This document shows positions 17,806 through 26,011 of a stretch of DNA of 64,000 nt, piece after piece (position 1 is the stretch's first letter; each line of letters begins with the position of its first letter). The position numbers and the translations under genes were made by a program. This DNA is from an uncultured Mycoplasmatota bacterium (GTDB lineage: Bacteria > Bacillota_I > Bacilli_A > RF39 > UBA660). Location of the stretch: contig CAMIXH010000002.1 of assembly GCA_946402735.1 (NCBI GenBank), positions 217,080 through 281,079 of the forward strand, given 5' to 3'. The notes beneath the pieces are model-generated. The model saw nothing but the letters and a program-made list of their open reading frames with translations. It ran no database searches and had not been told where the DNA came from.

Positions 17806-18414
17806 TTAATTATTATTAATGTGTGTTGTTACAGCTTCAGTAGGATTAGTTTGAACACCTAATACAGTTACACCGATTGTTAAAGTCTTAGCAGCTTCAC
17901 CATCAGTTGTATCTAGTGGGTCATTAGTAGCAACTGCATCAGTTTCATATTTCCATTCCCAATAAATTGGTACATTTAATCTAGTTTCATGTGGTACTAA
18001 TTGACCTGTGATTGTAGAAGTACTATCATTTGGAGTAAATGCTACTGTACGATTAGCATCCTTATAGAACTTTAAGTTTGTAGGTAAATTAGCAATATCG
18101 TCTAAAGTAATAGTCCAATTAACACCTGTATCAGTATTTGCTGTACTTAATGCAATATTGAATGAACCTTTTGTTCCTGGAGCAATTGTTCCATTTACTA
18201 ATGATGTACTATCATAAGTACCTTCTAAATCAATTGTATATGTTTGAGCAGCATTATCTGTTCTAAATGCCCACTTAGCAACAGTAGCTGTTCCAGTATT
18301 ACCAGTTATTTCGCTAACATATTTTGCATATGTATTAACTCCAAAATAAGCAGTTACTCCAACTAATAATAGTAAAACTACTACTAATAATGATTTCTTA
18401 CTTCCTTTCTTCAT
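17806..18414 (-). CDS. TasA-like major fibre subunit
   Basis: 202 residues. The leader helix (about 8-27) is followed by NTYAKYVSEITGN and TATVAKWAF, the junction type cut by SipW. The mature part is a beta-sandwich of about 165 residues with NGTIAPGTKGSFNIAL and a Trp-rich WEWKYE strand. In Bacillus, TasA-type proteins assemble into extracellular fibres of the biofilm matrix. First gene of the operon, with its own promoter, a long leader and a strong GGAAGGAGG site. It is separated from the other members by two hairpins, consistent with higher expression of the main subunit. It could also be a camelysin-type surface protein rather than a fibre former. Confidence 0.75.
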   Translation of the reverse strand: MKKGSKKSLLVVVLLLLVGVTAYFGVNTYAKYVSEITGNTGTATVAKWAFRTDNAAQTYTIDLEGTYDSTSLVNGTIAPGTKGSFNIALSTANTDTGVNWTITLDDIANLPTNLKFYKDANRTVAFTPNDSTSTITGQLVPHETRLNVPIYWEWKYETDAVATNDPLDTTDGEAAKTLTIGVTVLGVQTNPTEAVTTHINNN

Positions 18415-18445
18415 ATTTTCCTCCTTCCGATTTCTTTTAAAATCT

Positions 18446-18460
18446 TATGTTATAAACATA
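18446..18460. promoter_or_regulatory. Palindrome in the leader of the fibre operon
   Basis: TATGTT-ATA-AACATA, a perfect 6-bp inverted repeat between the predicted transcription start and the ribosome binding site. Either a repressor site or a small leader hairpin. Confidence 0.35.
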
Positions 18461-18502
18461 TTTTAGATAGAGATATGACATACATTCTCTACTATTAAAT
18501 AT

Positions 18503-18532
18503 AGTATATCATACACATATAGTATTTTTTAA
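18503..18532 (-). promoter_or_regulatory. Promoter of the TasA/SipW-like operon
   Basis: On the minus strand an extended -10 TGATATACT (hexamer at 18503-18508) and a weak -35 TTAAAA at 18527-18532, 18-bp spacer. It predicts a leader of about 80 nt. Confidence 0.55.
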
Positions 18533-18563
18533 CCTTTTTTTATATATTTACACACACAATTTA

Positions 18564-18576
18564 CATAAGACTTATG
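18564..18576. promoter_or_regulatory. Palindrome upstream of the fibre promoter, possible operator
   Basis: CATAAG-A-CTTATG, a perfect 6-bp inverted repeat centred about 60 bp upstream of the -10 hexamer. The position would suit an activator; no regulator gene is adjacent. Confidence 0.3.
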
Positions 18577-18596
18577 CGATATAATCTGAGTTTTTA

Positions 18597-18626
18597 AATA
18601 AAAAGAGCACTTATTTAGTGCTCTTT
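18597..18626 (-). terminator. Intrinsic terminator of the ORF6N operon
   Basis: AAAGAGCACT 18602-18611, 5-nt loop, AGTGCTCTTT 18617-18626, then T-run on the minus strand. It ends the ALDH-fold gene and its operon. Confidence 0.85.
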
Positions 18627-19615
18627 ATTTCATCATGTGTTCCATCTAGTTTTAAGTTATTAGGATAAATAACAGTTTTTTCATAAGCTAGATCACGTGT
18701 TTTAATATCAAGTATTCTTTCTATTGTTGGACTAGTATTTACTGTTATAATGCTTGATTTAACCTCTTTCATAAATCTTGATGCATTATTTTCATCTTCT
18801 GTGAATATTGATGTTGAATACCTACTACCATTATAGTTTATTTGAGCTATTGCTTCTTCTAAATCAGCAACTCTAATTTCATTATCAAATTCAATATCTA
18901 AATCATCTTTAACATAATATTGAATATTTAAATTAGTATCTTTTATTTTATTAATAAAATCTATATTTTTTACTGATTCAATATATATATCAAAGTACTC
19001 ATATCCACTTGTGATAGTTCTATTCTTTGATTTATTTAATACATCTAATTGTAGTGTATGATTACCAATTACTACTACTAAATCAATATTGGCATAGTTA
19101 TTTAGAACTTCTTCATAGTTTTCACTCATATATAATTGAACTAAATTACTATCAATTTTATATTTACTAAGTACTTCTCTTACTATTTCAACAAGTAAAT
19201 GATTTACTCCATACATATAACCATTATTAACAAGTATTACATTATTGCATACTAGTAAGTTCTTTAATATCATTTCTAGTATTGTATATGTATTGCCATC
19301 ATTAATAACAACTACATTTCCATAACTAAATAGTTCTTTTCCATATACTTTATTATCATCTTTGCTAGAAAGAGTTACTGTTCCATATAGTACATCTTCT
19401 TTTTCAATATTATTAAATATTCTTTCAATAATATCAAAGTCCATATTAAATCCATTATTATTCTTAATATCAATATTAGCCGCTTCATTAAAGTTATCTT
19501 TATTATTCATAATAGATTCTTTAATAGAATTAATAATATCTTTTACTTTTTTATTTAAATTATATTTTTTAACTAATAAAGCATTACTAATAACAGTATC
19601 TATATTATCTTGCAC
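18611..19615 (-). CDS. Degenerate aldehyde-dehydrogenase-fold protein (ProA-like)
   Basis: 334 residues from an internal GTG at 19615, which is 8 nt from an AGAGG site; an upstream GTG (19624) overlaps that site. The C-terminal part VADLEEAIAQINYNGSRYSTSIFTEDENNASRFMKEV closely follows the ProA (gamma-glutamyl phosphate reductase) pattern of the ALDH superfamily. However, the catalytic Cys segment is absent; the region where it is expected reads NIQYYVKDDLD. The protein is also about 80 residues shorter than ProA. No proB is nearby. I read it as a non-catalytic ALDH-fold protein. Its start overlaps the end of the giant repeat gene by 11 nt, so the two are coupled. Confidence 0.55.
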   Translation of the reverse strand: MQDNIDTVISNALLVKKYNLNKKVKDIINSIKESIMNNKDNFNEAANIDIKNNNGFNMDFDIIERIFNNIEKEDVLYGTVTLSSKDDNKVYGKELFSYGNVVVINDGNTYTILEMILKNLLVCNNVILVNNGYMYGVNHLLVEIVREVLSKYKIDSNLVQLYMSENYEEVLNNYANIDLVVVIGNHTLQLDVLNKSKNRTITSGYEYFDIYIESVKNIDFINKIKDTNLNIQYYVKDDLDIEFDNEIRVADLEEAIAQINYNGSRYSTSIFTEDENNASRFMKEVKSSIITVNTSPTIERILDIKTRDLAYEKTVIYPNNLKLDGTHDEIKSTK

Positions 19616-22600
19616 TACCAACACCTCTTTCCTTATCTATTTCACTATCAAGTCCCAAACACTTATTAACAAATTTTATTTGTTCTTCACTTACATAACT
19701 AGTATATTCTATCTCTTTATCGCCTTTTATATGATCTAACATGATCCTCATTTGAAGAAGTACTGCATTTTCAATATTGATTTCCTTATTTGCATCATAT
19801 GTAATAGTATTATAAAGTACATCCCCTATTCTAATGCAATCATCATATTCTTCATATATAATAGCTAAATTAGGATTCATAACTATTCTAGTTCTATTAG
19901 CATTTAATCCATAATTATATGCTAGTTCTTTTAATATGTGTTCATTTTCAGAAAAATCATTAATAGTAGTATTTCTTCTACCACCCTTAGTTATTATTTC
20001 TAGTTTTTCTAAAGTTAATAACATTGAATTAGTAAATGTTTCATCATTATATACAATTACTTCATCACTATGAACACTAGGTGTTTCATCATATATTTCT
20101 TTTCTATCTTCTCTTTCTTCTAATATATATTGAGTAGTAGAGTCATTAGTATAAATACCTCTAGATAATCTTACTGGTTCATTAAATGGGAGTGGTCTTG
20201 CTATATTTCCCTTATCTACTGGAGCATTTTTTCTTAATGATTCAGCTATATCATTATAACCAAGACCAACAGTTACTTTACCAAGTCTTAATCCATCATA
20301 TTGTTCCTGTGTAATTCTACCCTCTTCTAGAAGAGTTCTATATATTAATTCATCTGCTTCAATTAATTCATGAGCAGCCCTCTTATATATAGCATATATT
20401 TCATCAGTGAATCCTTTTCTACCAAGTTCTCTTCTTTCTCTTTCTGCTCTTGTAAATGCTTTACCTGGTATTTCTATATTATCAAAGCAAAGTACATCTT
20501 TATTTCTCCATACCCAACTTTGAGCAACTATATTACCAAGTTCATCTCTTATAACAAATACACGACCATTCTTATCTACCATAGAGTGTTCCATACATAC
20601 TTCAGCACAGTTATTTAATTCTTGGCAACAATCACTAAGAGTACCAATAGCCATAGCAAGTGGATCATCTAATCTTAATATTTCATAATGATATTGTCCA
20701 CTTACTTTATCTATTCTAGGAATAGAACTATATACTCTTTGTTTTCCATAATTATATATTCTTTGTAATGTTTCAAAATCTTGTTGTGTATAACCTGCGA
20801 TTGAAGATATTTCAGCTACTCTTTCATTACCAGCTTGAATATCTGTATATTTATTAGTTTGAACATAACTAACAGCTAATTCCCAAGTTAGAACTCTATT
20901 AGCATTAACAGTTTTTATATCTTGGAATTGTTTTTGAATACTTTGTAAATACAAAGAAGCATCTGGATCATTTAAAATTCTATTCATATTACGAAGTACG
21001 AATTCTCTAAAATCCGGATCATATATTAAACCAAATCCACCAAATAATTGATGAGCTTTTCCAGGAGTTAATATATTTAATTCTCTGAATCTACCAAGTA
21101 TATTTCTAACAACAGAAGCTGTTCTAGGACAACTTTGTTCATTAATAGTCAAAGTATATGTACCATCTTTTCTCATTGTATATAATTGAGCAAATATTGG
21201 TTTTCTAAAGTCAATACCAACCTTTTCTTTCTTTAATGCTTCAAGTAAATCAACTAAAGTCTTAGTATCTAATGTATCATAGAATCCATTTCCTTTAGTA
21301 TAAGCAATCATTTTATTATATGCTTCTTCCATTTGTTCAGGAGTAAGCTCAGGATACTCTAATTCAGAAGTTCCATCACTTTTAAGAACACTTTTATTTT
21401 CAAAAAATACTCCTCTTTGACTATATAAATTTATTTCTTTATCAATTCTTTCTATTATATATGATTTTTCACCATCTATTTTTCTAGGTAAAGCTGTTAA
21501 TAAATCCAATAATTGTTTATATCCTCTTGTATCTCCATCAAAAGTTCCAAATGAGTATGCTAATTTTAGCATAGCATCTCTTCCTTCTGGATTATCTGCA
21601 AATTCTTTAATTCTCATTAAAGAACTCCAGTTAGAACCAGAAGTTAAGAATTTATCAGCTTCTTCAATACTAAAGTTTTGCATTACTACAAAGTCTGGAA
21701 TAAATCTACAACCAGTCTTTTCATACCATTGTCTCATTAAACCAACTCGACGTGCTTTAATCATTTCACTAACAGTTTCACATCTAGCTACACCAAGTTT
21801 TAATGCATATTCATCCCCAAAAGAATCAAAGAATTCATTTAATTCATTTTTATATGAACTACTTCTAAGCATTGCTACTCTAACTGCTTTACCTTTTAAA
21901 TATGGTATCCATTCTTTTTGTACAGCAAGAACATGAAAACTAAAAATATAATTAGATGCTTTCTTATAGAAGAAATCTTTTAAATCATCAGGAGCATCAT
22001 CGTCTAAGAATAGCTCAGGATGAGCTGCCCTTAAAAACTCTGGAGCTAATTCATCAGTATAATCAACATATCCTTGAAATACTTGTTTTTCTATATGTTC
22101 TTCTATAGCACTAGTTAATTCTTCAAATGTTGGTTTATTTGGATCTTTGAAGCTCTTTGTTGCCATATAATTAGCAGAACCAATCATCGCATTACCATAT
22201 CTTCTACATAATTCTAAGAATTCTTCATTACTTATGTTTTTAAGATAACCTATTTCTCTATGGTTATTACCAAATGCTATTTCAAGATTCTTATCTTTTA
22301 ATAAATCTATTAATTCAGGATGAACCATTATATCTTGAAATGTGAGTTGCCTATTATAGAATCTTTCAGTTAAATCAGTCTTTTTATTTGGCTCTAATTC
22401 TAATCCGTCAAAATTAACAAATAATTCTGGATGAGCACCTACAAATGATTGATTATGTATTAAATAATAATACTCTACTCTATTATTTATTATTCTATTA
22501 TAAATGCTTTCTATAACAGCTTGTTCTATTTGTTCTTCACTTTCTATTTCATTATTAAGATTACTAATAGTAATATCTTCCATTAGTGTTCCATATTTTA

Positions 22601-24419
22601 CTAATAATTCTAATAATTTTCTATTACCATATCTTTTAGCATATTCTTCTATAAAATTAGCATATACTGGAACTTCATCTCCATATTCATTTACCCTTTC
22701 AGACATAACTAATCTAATATTAGCTTTAACAGTATTTACTAAATTCTTATCTAATAAATAATCTATTATTTCTGGATTAAATCTTAAGAATGTAGGATTT
22801 ATTCTATTTTTATAGAATGCTGTTCTAAAATCTTCAGAAGCATCCTTACTTATAAATAATTCTGGATGATTATCTCTAAAAGGACCTTCCATCCATTCAT
22901 ATGTAGGATAATCAGTGAATATATTATGACTTCTCATGTTATCTATTAATTTAGCGAGTATATTTAAGAAGTCTTCATAACTCAACTGCCCATATTGAAG
23001 ATCTATTCCTTCTTTTCTTAAATCTTCAATATCACGCATCTTAAGATATCCACTTATAGCCTCTAACATAGGAAGTCCACGATAATAATATCTCTCAGTA
23101 TGTGAAAAGAATCCAGTTTCTCTTTCAAAACGTATAATATTCTCAAGTCCTAAATAATCTAATACTTTTTGTTGTCCTTCATTTAATGGATGAAATTCAG
23201 GTTTATATAAAAGTAATTGTCCTCTTGATGTTATCATTGGATTCTTAACAAAGAAATCATGCAAATATCTCCTAAAAGCAGATACTCTACCACTACCAAC
23301 TGGAACCTCAAAAATATTTTTTTCCATGAATTCAACAAATTGTAATTCCAAACCACTTTTCGCAATATAATTAAATAATTCTGGATAAGCACTAACATAT
23401 TCATATGCATTTTGATTTCCATGATAATAAACCATTTTATCAAACATACTACTAAAACCTTTACTATAATCCATAAACTGAGCAAAAGGTATTTCTTTAA
23501 ATAACGACAAATTATTTAATAAATCATCTATTGTTAATTCCCTATCATAATATCTTTGTCTTAATTCTTCATCTATCCCATCTTGAAGTAAAAATAAGTC
23601 TTTGTTTTCTTCAACAAATTCACTAGGAAAGTTATTAGGATTAAGTCCCATATATCTTTTAAATACTATTTTTCTAAAACCATCATTAACTATTTTTCTT
23701 ACTTCACTTATTTCACATGTTTTAATATCATTAATAAGTTTAATCCTGTCTTCATCTGAATCATAATAAAATCTATTCATTAATTCACTATAATAATGAA
23801 AATCTTCTTTTGAATATTTATATAATTCAATAGATCTATCTACACCCAAGTACTCTACAGCACTTCTAATTTTATAATCAAATGCCTTAAGTAAATCTTT
23901 TGACTTTAACATTTCTATTTCTTCATCAGTTAAAGAAAATAAATCTTCCATAGTAAGATCCACAAGCGACATCTTATCTCTTACTTCTGGTTTTGATAAT
24001 TGTGGTATAAATATTTCAGGATGTTCACTAACTATACTAGGTTCAAAAAATTCTTCAAATAAAAGCCCATATTTACTTTCTAGATTTCTAACATTACATC
24101 CTCTACAATTAATATATCTTTGATTTGTAGTTACTTTAAAATCTAAATTAGCATGAGTATTTGATAAATCAACTATATGATCCTGATCACCAATTATTTC
24201 CATTCCTTCCCATTCTTCAAAAGGAATATCACTTAAATCACGATTACATAATCTATTTTGAACTGCTAAGTATTCATTGACAAGTCTTGTTTCTAATTCT
24301 TTCTCATCAAAATCTGCATCATCTTTATGCTTTTCATAGTAGTCTTCTGCTTCAGCAATAATAGATTTAAGACCATTTTTGATTTCACGAAATTCTTCTA
24401 ATGACATTTTTTCCATCAT
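19605..24419 (-). CDS. Giant repeat protein with HPELF-type modules and a C-terminal CCQ/SWVWRN domain
   Basis: 1604 residues, no signal peptide or TM, so probably cytoplasmic. Spaced copies of a module centred on (x)HPELFxx, followed by an acidic turn and xFYxRxLTxxD, occur near residues 130, 270, 345, 518, 664 and 800; each module spans roughly 130 residues and is mostly helical. The second half lacks the modules. At about 1255-1340 there is a compact domain with DPLAMAIGTLSDCCQELNNC, a Cys pair, then GNIVAQSWVWRN and FDNIEIPG. This looks like an enzymatic or GNAT-like fold, but I cannot name it. A C-terminal region of about 250 residues follows. The gene begins 9 nt after the ORF6N gene and overlaps the ALDH-fold gene, forming one operon. 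Function unknown. Confidence 0.6.
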   Translation of the reverse strand: MMEKMSLEEFREIKNGLKSIIAEAEDYYEKHKDDADFDEKELETRLVNEYLAVQNRLCNRDLSDIPFEEWEGMEIIGDQDHIVDLSNTHANLDFKVTTNQRYINCRGCNVRNLESKYGLLFEEFFEPSIVSEHPEIFIPQLSKPEVRDKMSLVDLTMEDLFSLTDEEIEMLKSKDLLKAFDYKIRSAVEYLGVDRSIELYKYSKEDFHYYSELMNRFYYDSDEDRIKLINDIKTCEISEVRKIVNDGFRKIVFKRYMGLNPNNFPSEFVEENKDLFLLQDGIDEELRQRYYDRELTIDDLLNNLSLFKEIPFAQFMDYSKGFSSMFDKMVYYHGNQNAYEYVSAYPELFNYIAKSGLELQFVEFMEKNIFEVPVGSGRVSAFRRYLHDFFVKNPMITSRGQLLLYKPEFHPLNEGQQKVLDYLGLENIIRFERETGFFSHTERYYYRGLPMLEAISGYLKMRDIEDLRKEGIDLQYGQLSYEDFLNILAKLIDNMRSHNIFTDYPTYEWMEGPFRDNHPELFISKDASEDFRTAFYKNRINPTFLRFNPEIIDYLLDKNLVNTVKANIRLVMSERVNEYGDEVPVYANFIEEYAKRYGNRKLLELLVKYGTLMEDITISNLNNEIESEEQIEQAVIESIYNRIINNRVEYYYLIHNQSFVGAHPELFVNFDGLELEPNKKTDLTERFYNRQLTFQDIMVHPELIDLLKDKNLEIAFGNNHREIGYLKNISNEEFLELCRRYGNAMIGSANYMATKSFKDPNKPTFEELTSAIEEHIEKQVFQGYVDYTDELAPEFLRAAHPELFLDDDAPDDLKDFFYKKASNYIFSFHVLAVQKEWIPYLKGKAVRVAMLRSSSYKNELNEFFDSFGDEYALKLGVARCETVSEMIKARRVGLMRQWYEKTGCRFIPDFVVMQNFSIEEADKFLTSGSNWSSLMRIKEFADNPEGRDAMLKLAYSFGTFDGDTRGYKQLLDLLTALPRKIDGEKSYIIERIDKEINLYSQRGVFFENKSVLKSDGTSELEYPELTPEQMEEAYNKMIAYTKGNGFYDTLDTKTLVDLLEALKKEKVGIDFRKPIFAQLYTMRKDGTYTLTINEQSCPRTASVVRNILGRFRELNILTPGKAHQLFGGFGLIYDPDFREFVLRNMNRILNDPDASLYLQSIQKQFQDIKTVNANRVLTWELAVSYVQTNKYTDIQAGNERVAEISSIAGYTQQDFETLQRIYNYGKQRVYSSIPRIDKVSGQYHYEILRLDDPLAMAIGTLSDCCQELNNCAEVCMEHSMVDKNGRVFVIRDELGNIVAQSWVWRNKDVLCFDNIEIPGKAFTRAERERRELGRKGFTDEIYAIYKRAAHELIEADELIYRTLLEEGRITQEQYDGLRLGKVTVGLGYNDIAESLRKNAPVDKGNIARPLPFNEPVRLSRGIYTNDSTTQYILEEREDRKEIYDETPSVHSDEVIVYNDETFTNSMLLTLEKLEIITKGGRRNTTINDFSENEHILKELAYNYGLNANRTRIVMNPNLAIIYEEYDDCIRIGDVLYNTITYDANKEINIENAVLLQMRIMLDHIKGDKEIEYTSYVSEEQIKFVNKCLGLDSEIDKERGVGSAR

Positions 24420-24428
24420 AATCTCACC

Positions 24429-25325
24429 CTAGTATTTATTATCTATAATCATTTTAACATTTTTTATGAAAGAATTACATACATTTGCGTCATTAAGTAA
24501 ATTTATAGAAAATGTTTTGTGACCTATTCTATTTATACTAGTTCCACAATGATATACCTCAGTTTCATCAATTATGAAGTATCTATCATGAAATGTATTA
24601 TTAAAAATGACTTTTAAATTACTATACTGCTCACTATATTTTCTAATATCTTGATTTGTCAACAAATTATCTTTTTTAGTTATAATAGTTACATCAACAC
24701 TTAGTCTTTTAATTATATCTAATATAGTATTATCAGCATAAGAATCTATAATTATTAATTCTTTTTTTGATGAATTAAATATTTCTAATATCTTTGAATA
24801 TGAATCATACATTTGTCCTTTATAATATATTTCATTTGATTCTTTTTTTTCAAAAGAATTCATCAAAAAGTTAATACTTTCATCATGCTTTAATACCATA
24901 TTATTAATATATCTTTGTTCTATTAAATTTGATGACATATATTGACGCATCTTAACAAATGCATCTATAATTTGAATATTTACATTTACTGCTATATCAC
25001 TTTTTAAAAGTCCGGATAGCATCATAATTCCTTGTTCTGTTAAGGCATAAGGATAATATTTATAATGTTGTCCTCTCATATTATTATTTTTGTTTAAGGT
25101 CACAAATTGTGACCTTAAAGGCAATTGATTAATATCATGCTTATCTAACTGAAAACAAAAACTAATAGGAAATCTTTTTATATTTCTTTTTATTGTTTGA
25201 TTTAAAGCTTTGGTATCTACTTGATATAGTTTTGCGACTTCAGATGACAGCATAACTTGCAATCCTTTCACTTCATAAATTAAATTTTCTACATTGATTC
25301 TTTCACTTTTTATCAATTCACTCAT
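24429..25325 (-). CDS. ORF6N-domain protein with a C-terminal PLD-like segment
   Basis: 298 residues from the ATG at 25325, 5-8 nt after AGGAGGAG; a longer in-frame ORF would run into the leader terminator. Residues about 10-110 are an ORF6N domain: LIYEVKGLQVMLSSEVAKLYQV, RNIKRFPISFCFQL, LRSQFVTLN and the ALTEQGIMMLSGLL / NIQIIDAFVKMR end. These are typical of phage- and mobile-element-linked DNA-binding proteins. The C-terminal 130 residues contain ELIIIDSYADNTIL and FHDRYFIID...HCGTSINRIG, similar to the phospholipase-D-like part found in other ORF6N proteins, although a complete HKD motif is not seen. First gene of the operon and under the structured leader at 25333-25476. Confidence 0.85.
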   Translation of the reverse strand: MSELIKSERINVENLIYEVKGLQVMLSSEVAKLYQVDTKALNQTIKRNIKRFPISFCFQLDKHDINQLPLRSQFVTLNKNNNMRGQHYKYYPYALTEQGIMMLSGLLKSDIAVNVNIQIIDAFVKMRQYMSSNLIEQRYINNMVLKHDESINFLMNSFEKKESNEIYYKGQMYDSYSKILEIFNSSKKELIIIDSYADNTILDIIKRLSVDVTIITKKDNLLTNQDIRKYSEQYSNLKVIFNNTFHDRYFIIDETEVYHCGTSINRIGHKTFSINLLNDANVCNSFIKNVKMIIDNKY

Positions 25326-25332
25326 TGTTAAA

Positions 25333-25476
25333 CTCCTCCTAAAAAAAGGAGACACTAATACAAATATTGCTACTTATATTAGTATCTCCGCATGCATGCA
25401 ATCTATTTTTCTTGCCTAAAATAGAAAACCCTAGTCGATCTAATTGTCATAATAACATTCGGCAAGTGATTATTAC
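25333..25476 (-). ncRNA. Structured leader or small RNA with predicted kissing loops upstream of the ORF6N gene
   Basis: Minus-strand RNA starting near 25476. Hairpin A: TAATAA 25470-25475 with TTATTA 25450-25455 (6 bp, extendable by wobbles), loop containing CTTGCC (25461-25466). Hairpin B: TCTATTTT 25418-25425 with AAAATAGA 25402-25409, loop containing GGCAAG (25411-25416). The two loop sequences are perfectly complementary over 6 nt. A GCATGCATGC palindrome (25390-25399) follows, then a strong terminator hairpin and, directly after its T-run, the ribosome binding site. It could be a riboswitch-type attenuator or a short terminated RNA. Confidence 0.6.
25341..25389 (-). terminator. Leader terminator (attenuator) directly before the ORF6N ribosome binding site
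   Basis: A 13-bp stem: 25377-25389 (starts GGAGATACTAATA on the minus strand) pairs with 25348-25360 with one G.T wobble. A 16-nt loop, followed by seven T (25341-25347). The Shine-Dalgarno AGGAGGAG occupies 25333-25340, immediately downstream. Confidence 0.85.
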
Positions 25477-25482
25477 AATCCA

Positions 25483-25511
25483 ATTATATATCACAAACAT
25501 TAGTTTGTCAA
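25483..25511 (-). promoter_or_regulatory. Strong sigma70-type promoter of the ORF6N leader
   Basis: TTGACA (complement of 25506-25511), 17-bp spacer, TATAAT (complement of 25483-25488): a full consensus match. Predicted start near 25476. Confidence 0.9.
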
Positions 25512-25520
25512 CATTAGATT

Positions 25521-25549
25521 AAAAAATAATGGTTTAACCATTATTTTTT
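25521..25549 (-). terminator. Intrinsic terminator
   Basis: A 29-nt near-perfect palindrome centred at 25535 with A/T runs at both ends. It ends the gene at 25534-25926. Confidence 0.85.
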
Positions 25550-25926
25550 ACTATTTTATTTGTTGTAAAGTCTACTTTATATTTATCATCTATAATACAA
25601 AACTTATATTTTTCATCTTCAAATTCACAATTTAGAAGTCCATCATCTTTAATTAGATAGTATTTATTCTCCATTTCCATGAATCTTATTCCATCTACTT
25701 CATCTAATAAAGTAGCATCATTTATATATCCAAAATCAAAAGAGTCTCCAAATACTTTTCTATCATATACTTCTTCTTTAACTTCTTTTGTATTATTAAT
25801 CTTTTCTATTTTCTCTTCTTCTACTCTTCTTGTCTTTTTATAATATATTAAAAGACTAAAAATAAGAATTATTAGAAAAACACCTATTATTAATAAAACC
25901 TTATTTGTTTTACTGCTAATACTCAT
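25534..25926 (-). CDS. Small single-pass membrane protein of unknown function
   Basis: 130 residues from the ATG at 25926 (AGAGG lies 8 nt before; the longer in-frame start overlaps that site). N-terminal TM helix (about 9-32), a Lys/Glu-rich linker, and a small extracytoplasmic domain of about 75 residues with two Cys (LLNCEFED, YKFCIID) 10-12 residues apart. No family recognised. It is downstream of the CpsB gene, but a terminator lies between them and a TATAAT lies upstream, so it is probably separately transcribed. Confidence 0.5.
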   Translation of the reverse strand: MSISSKTNKVLLIIGVFLIILIFSLLIYYKKTRRVEEEKIEKINNTKEVKEEVYDRKVFGDSFDFGYINDATLLDEVDGIRFMEMENKYYLIKDDGLLNCEFEDEKYKFCIIDDKYKVDFTTNKIVKNNG

Positions 25927-25976
25927 GCTATGCACCTCTCGACCTAACAATTATAATATATAAAGTTTATAAAATC

Positions 25977-26011
25977 AAATAAAAATCCTAGTTAATTATT
26001 TTACTAGGATT
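25977..26011 (-). terminator. Intrinsic terminator after cpsB
   Basis: AATCCTAGT 25984-25992 pairs with ACTAGGATT 26003-26011; T-rich on the minus strand. Confidence 0.8.

Noticed and set aside
23234..23485. Minus-strand open frame overlapping the giant repeat gene in another frame
   Set aside because: Frame shadow of a clearly coding region, with no ribosome binding site.
25402..25476. Kissing-loop pair read as a purine or guanidine riboswitch
   Set aside because: The junction sequences, loop motifs and P1 stem of those classes are absent, so I leave the RNA unnamed.
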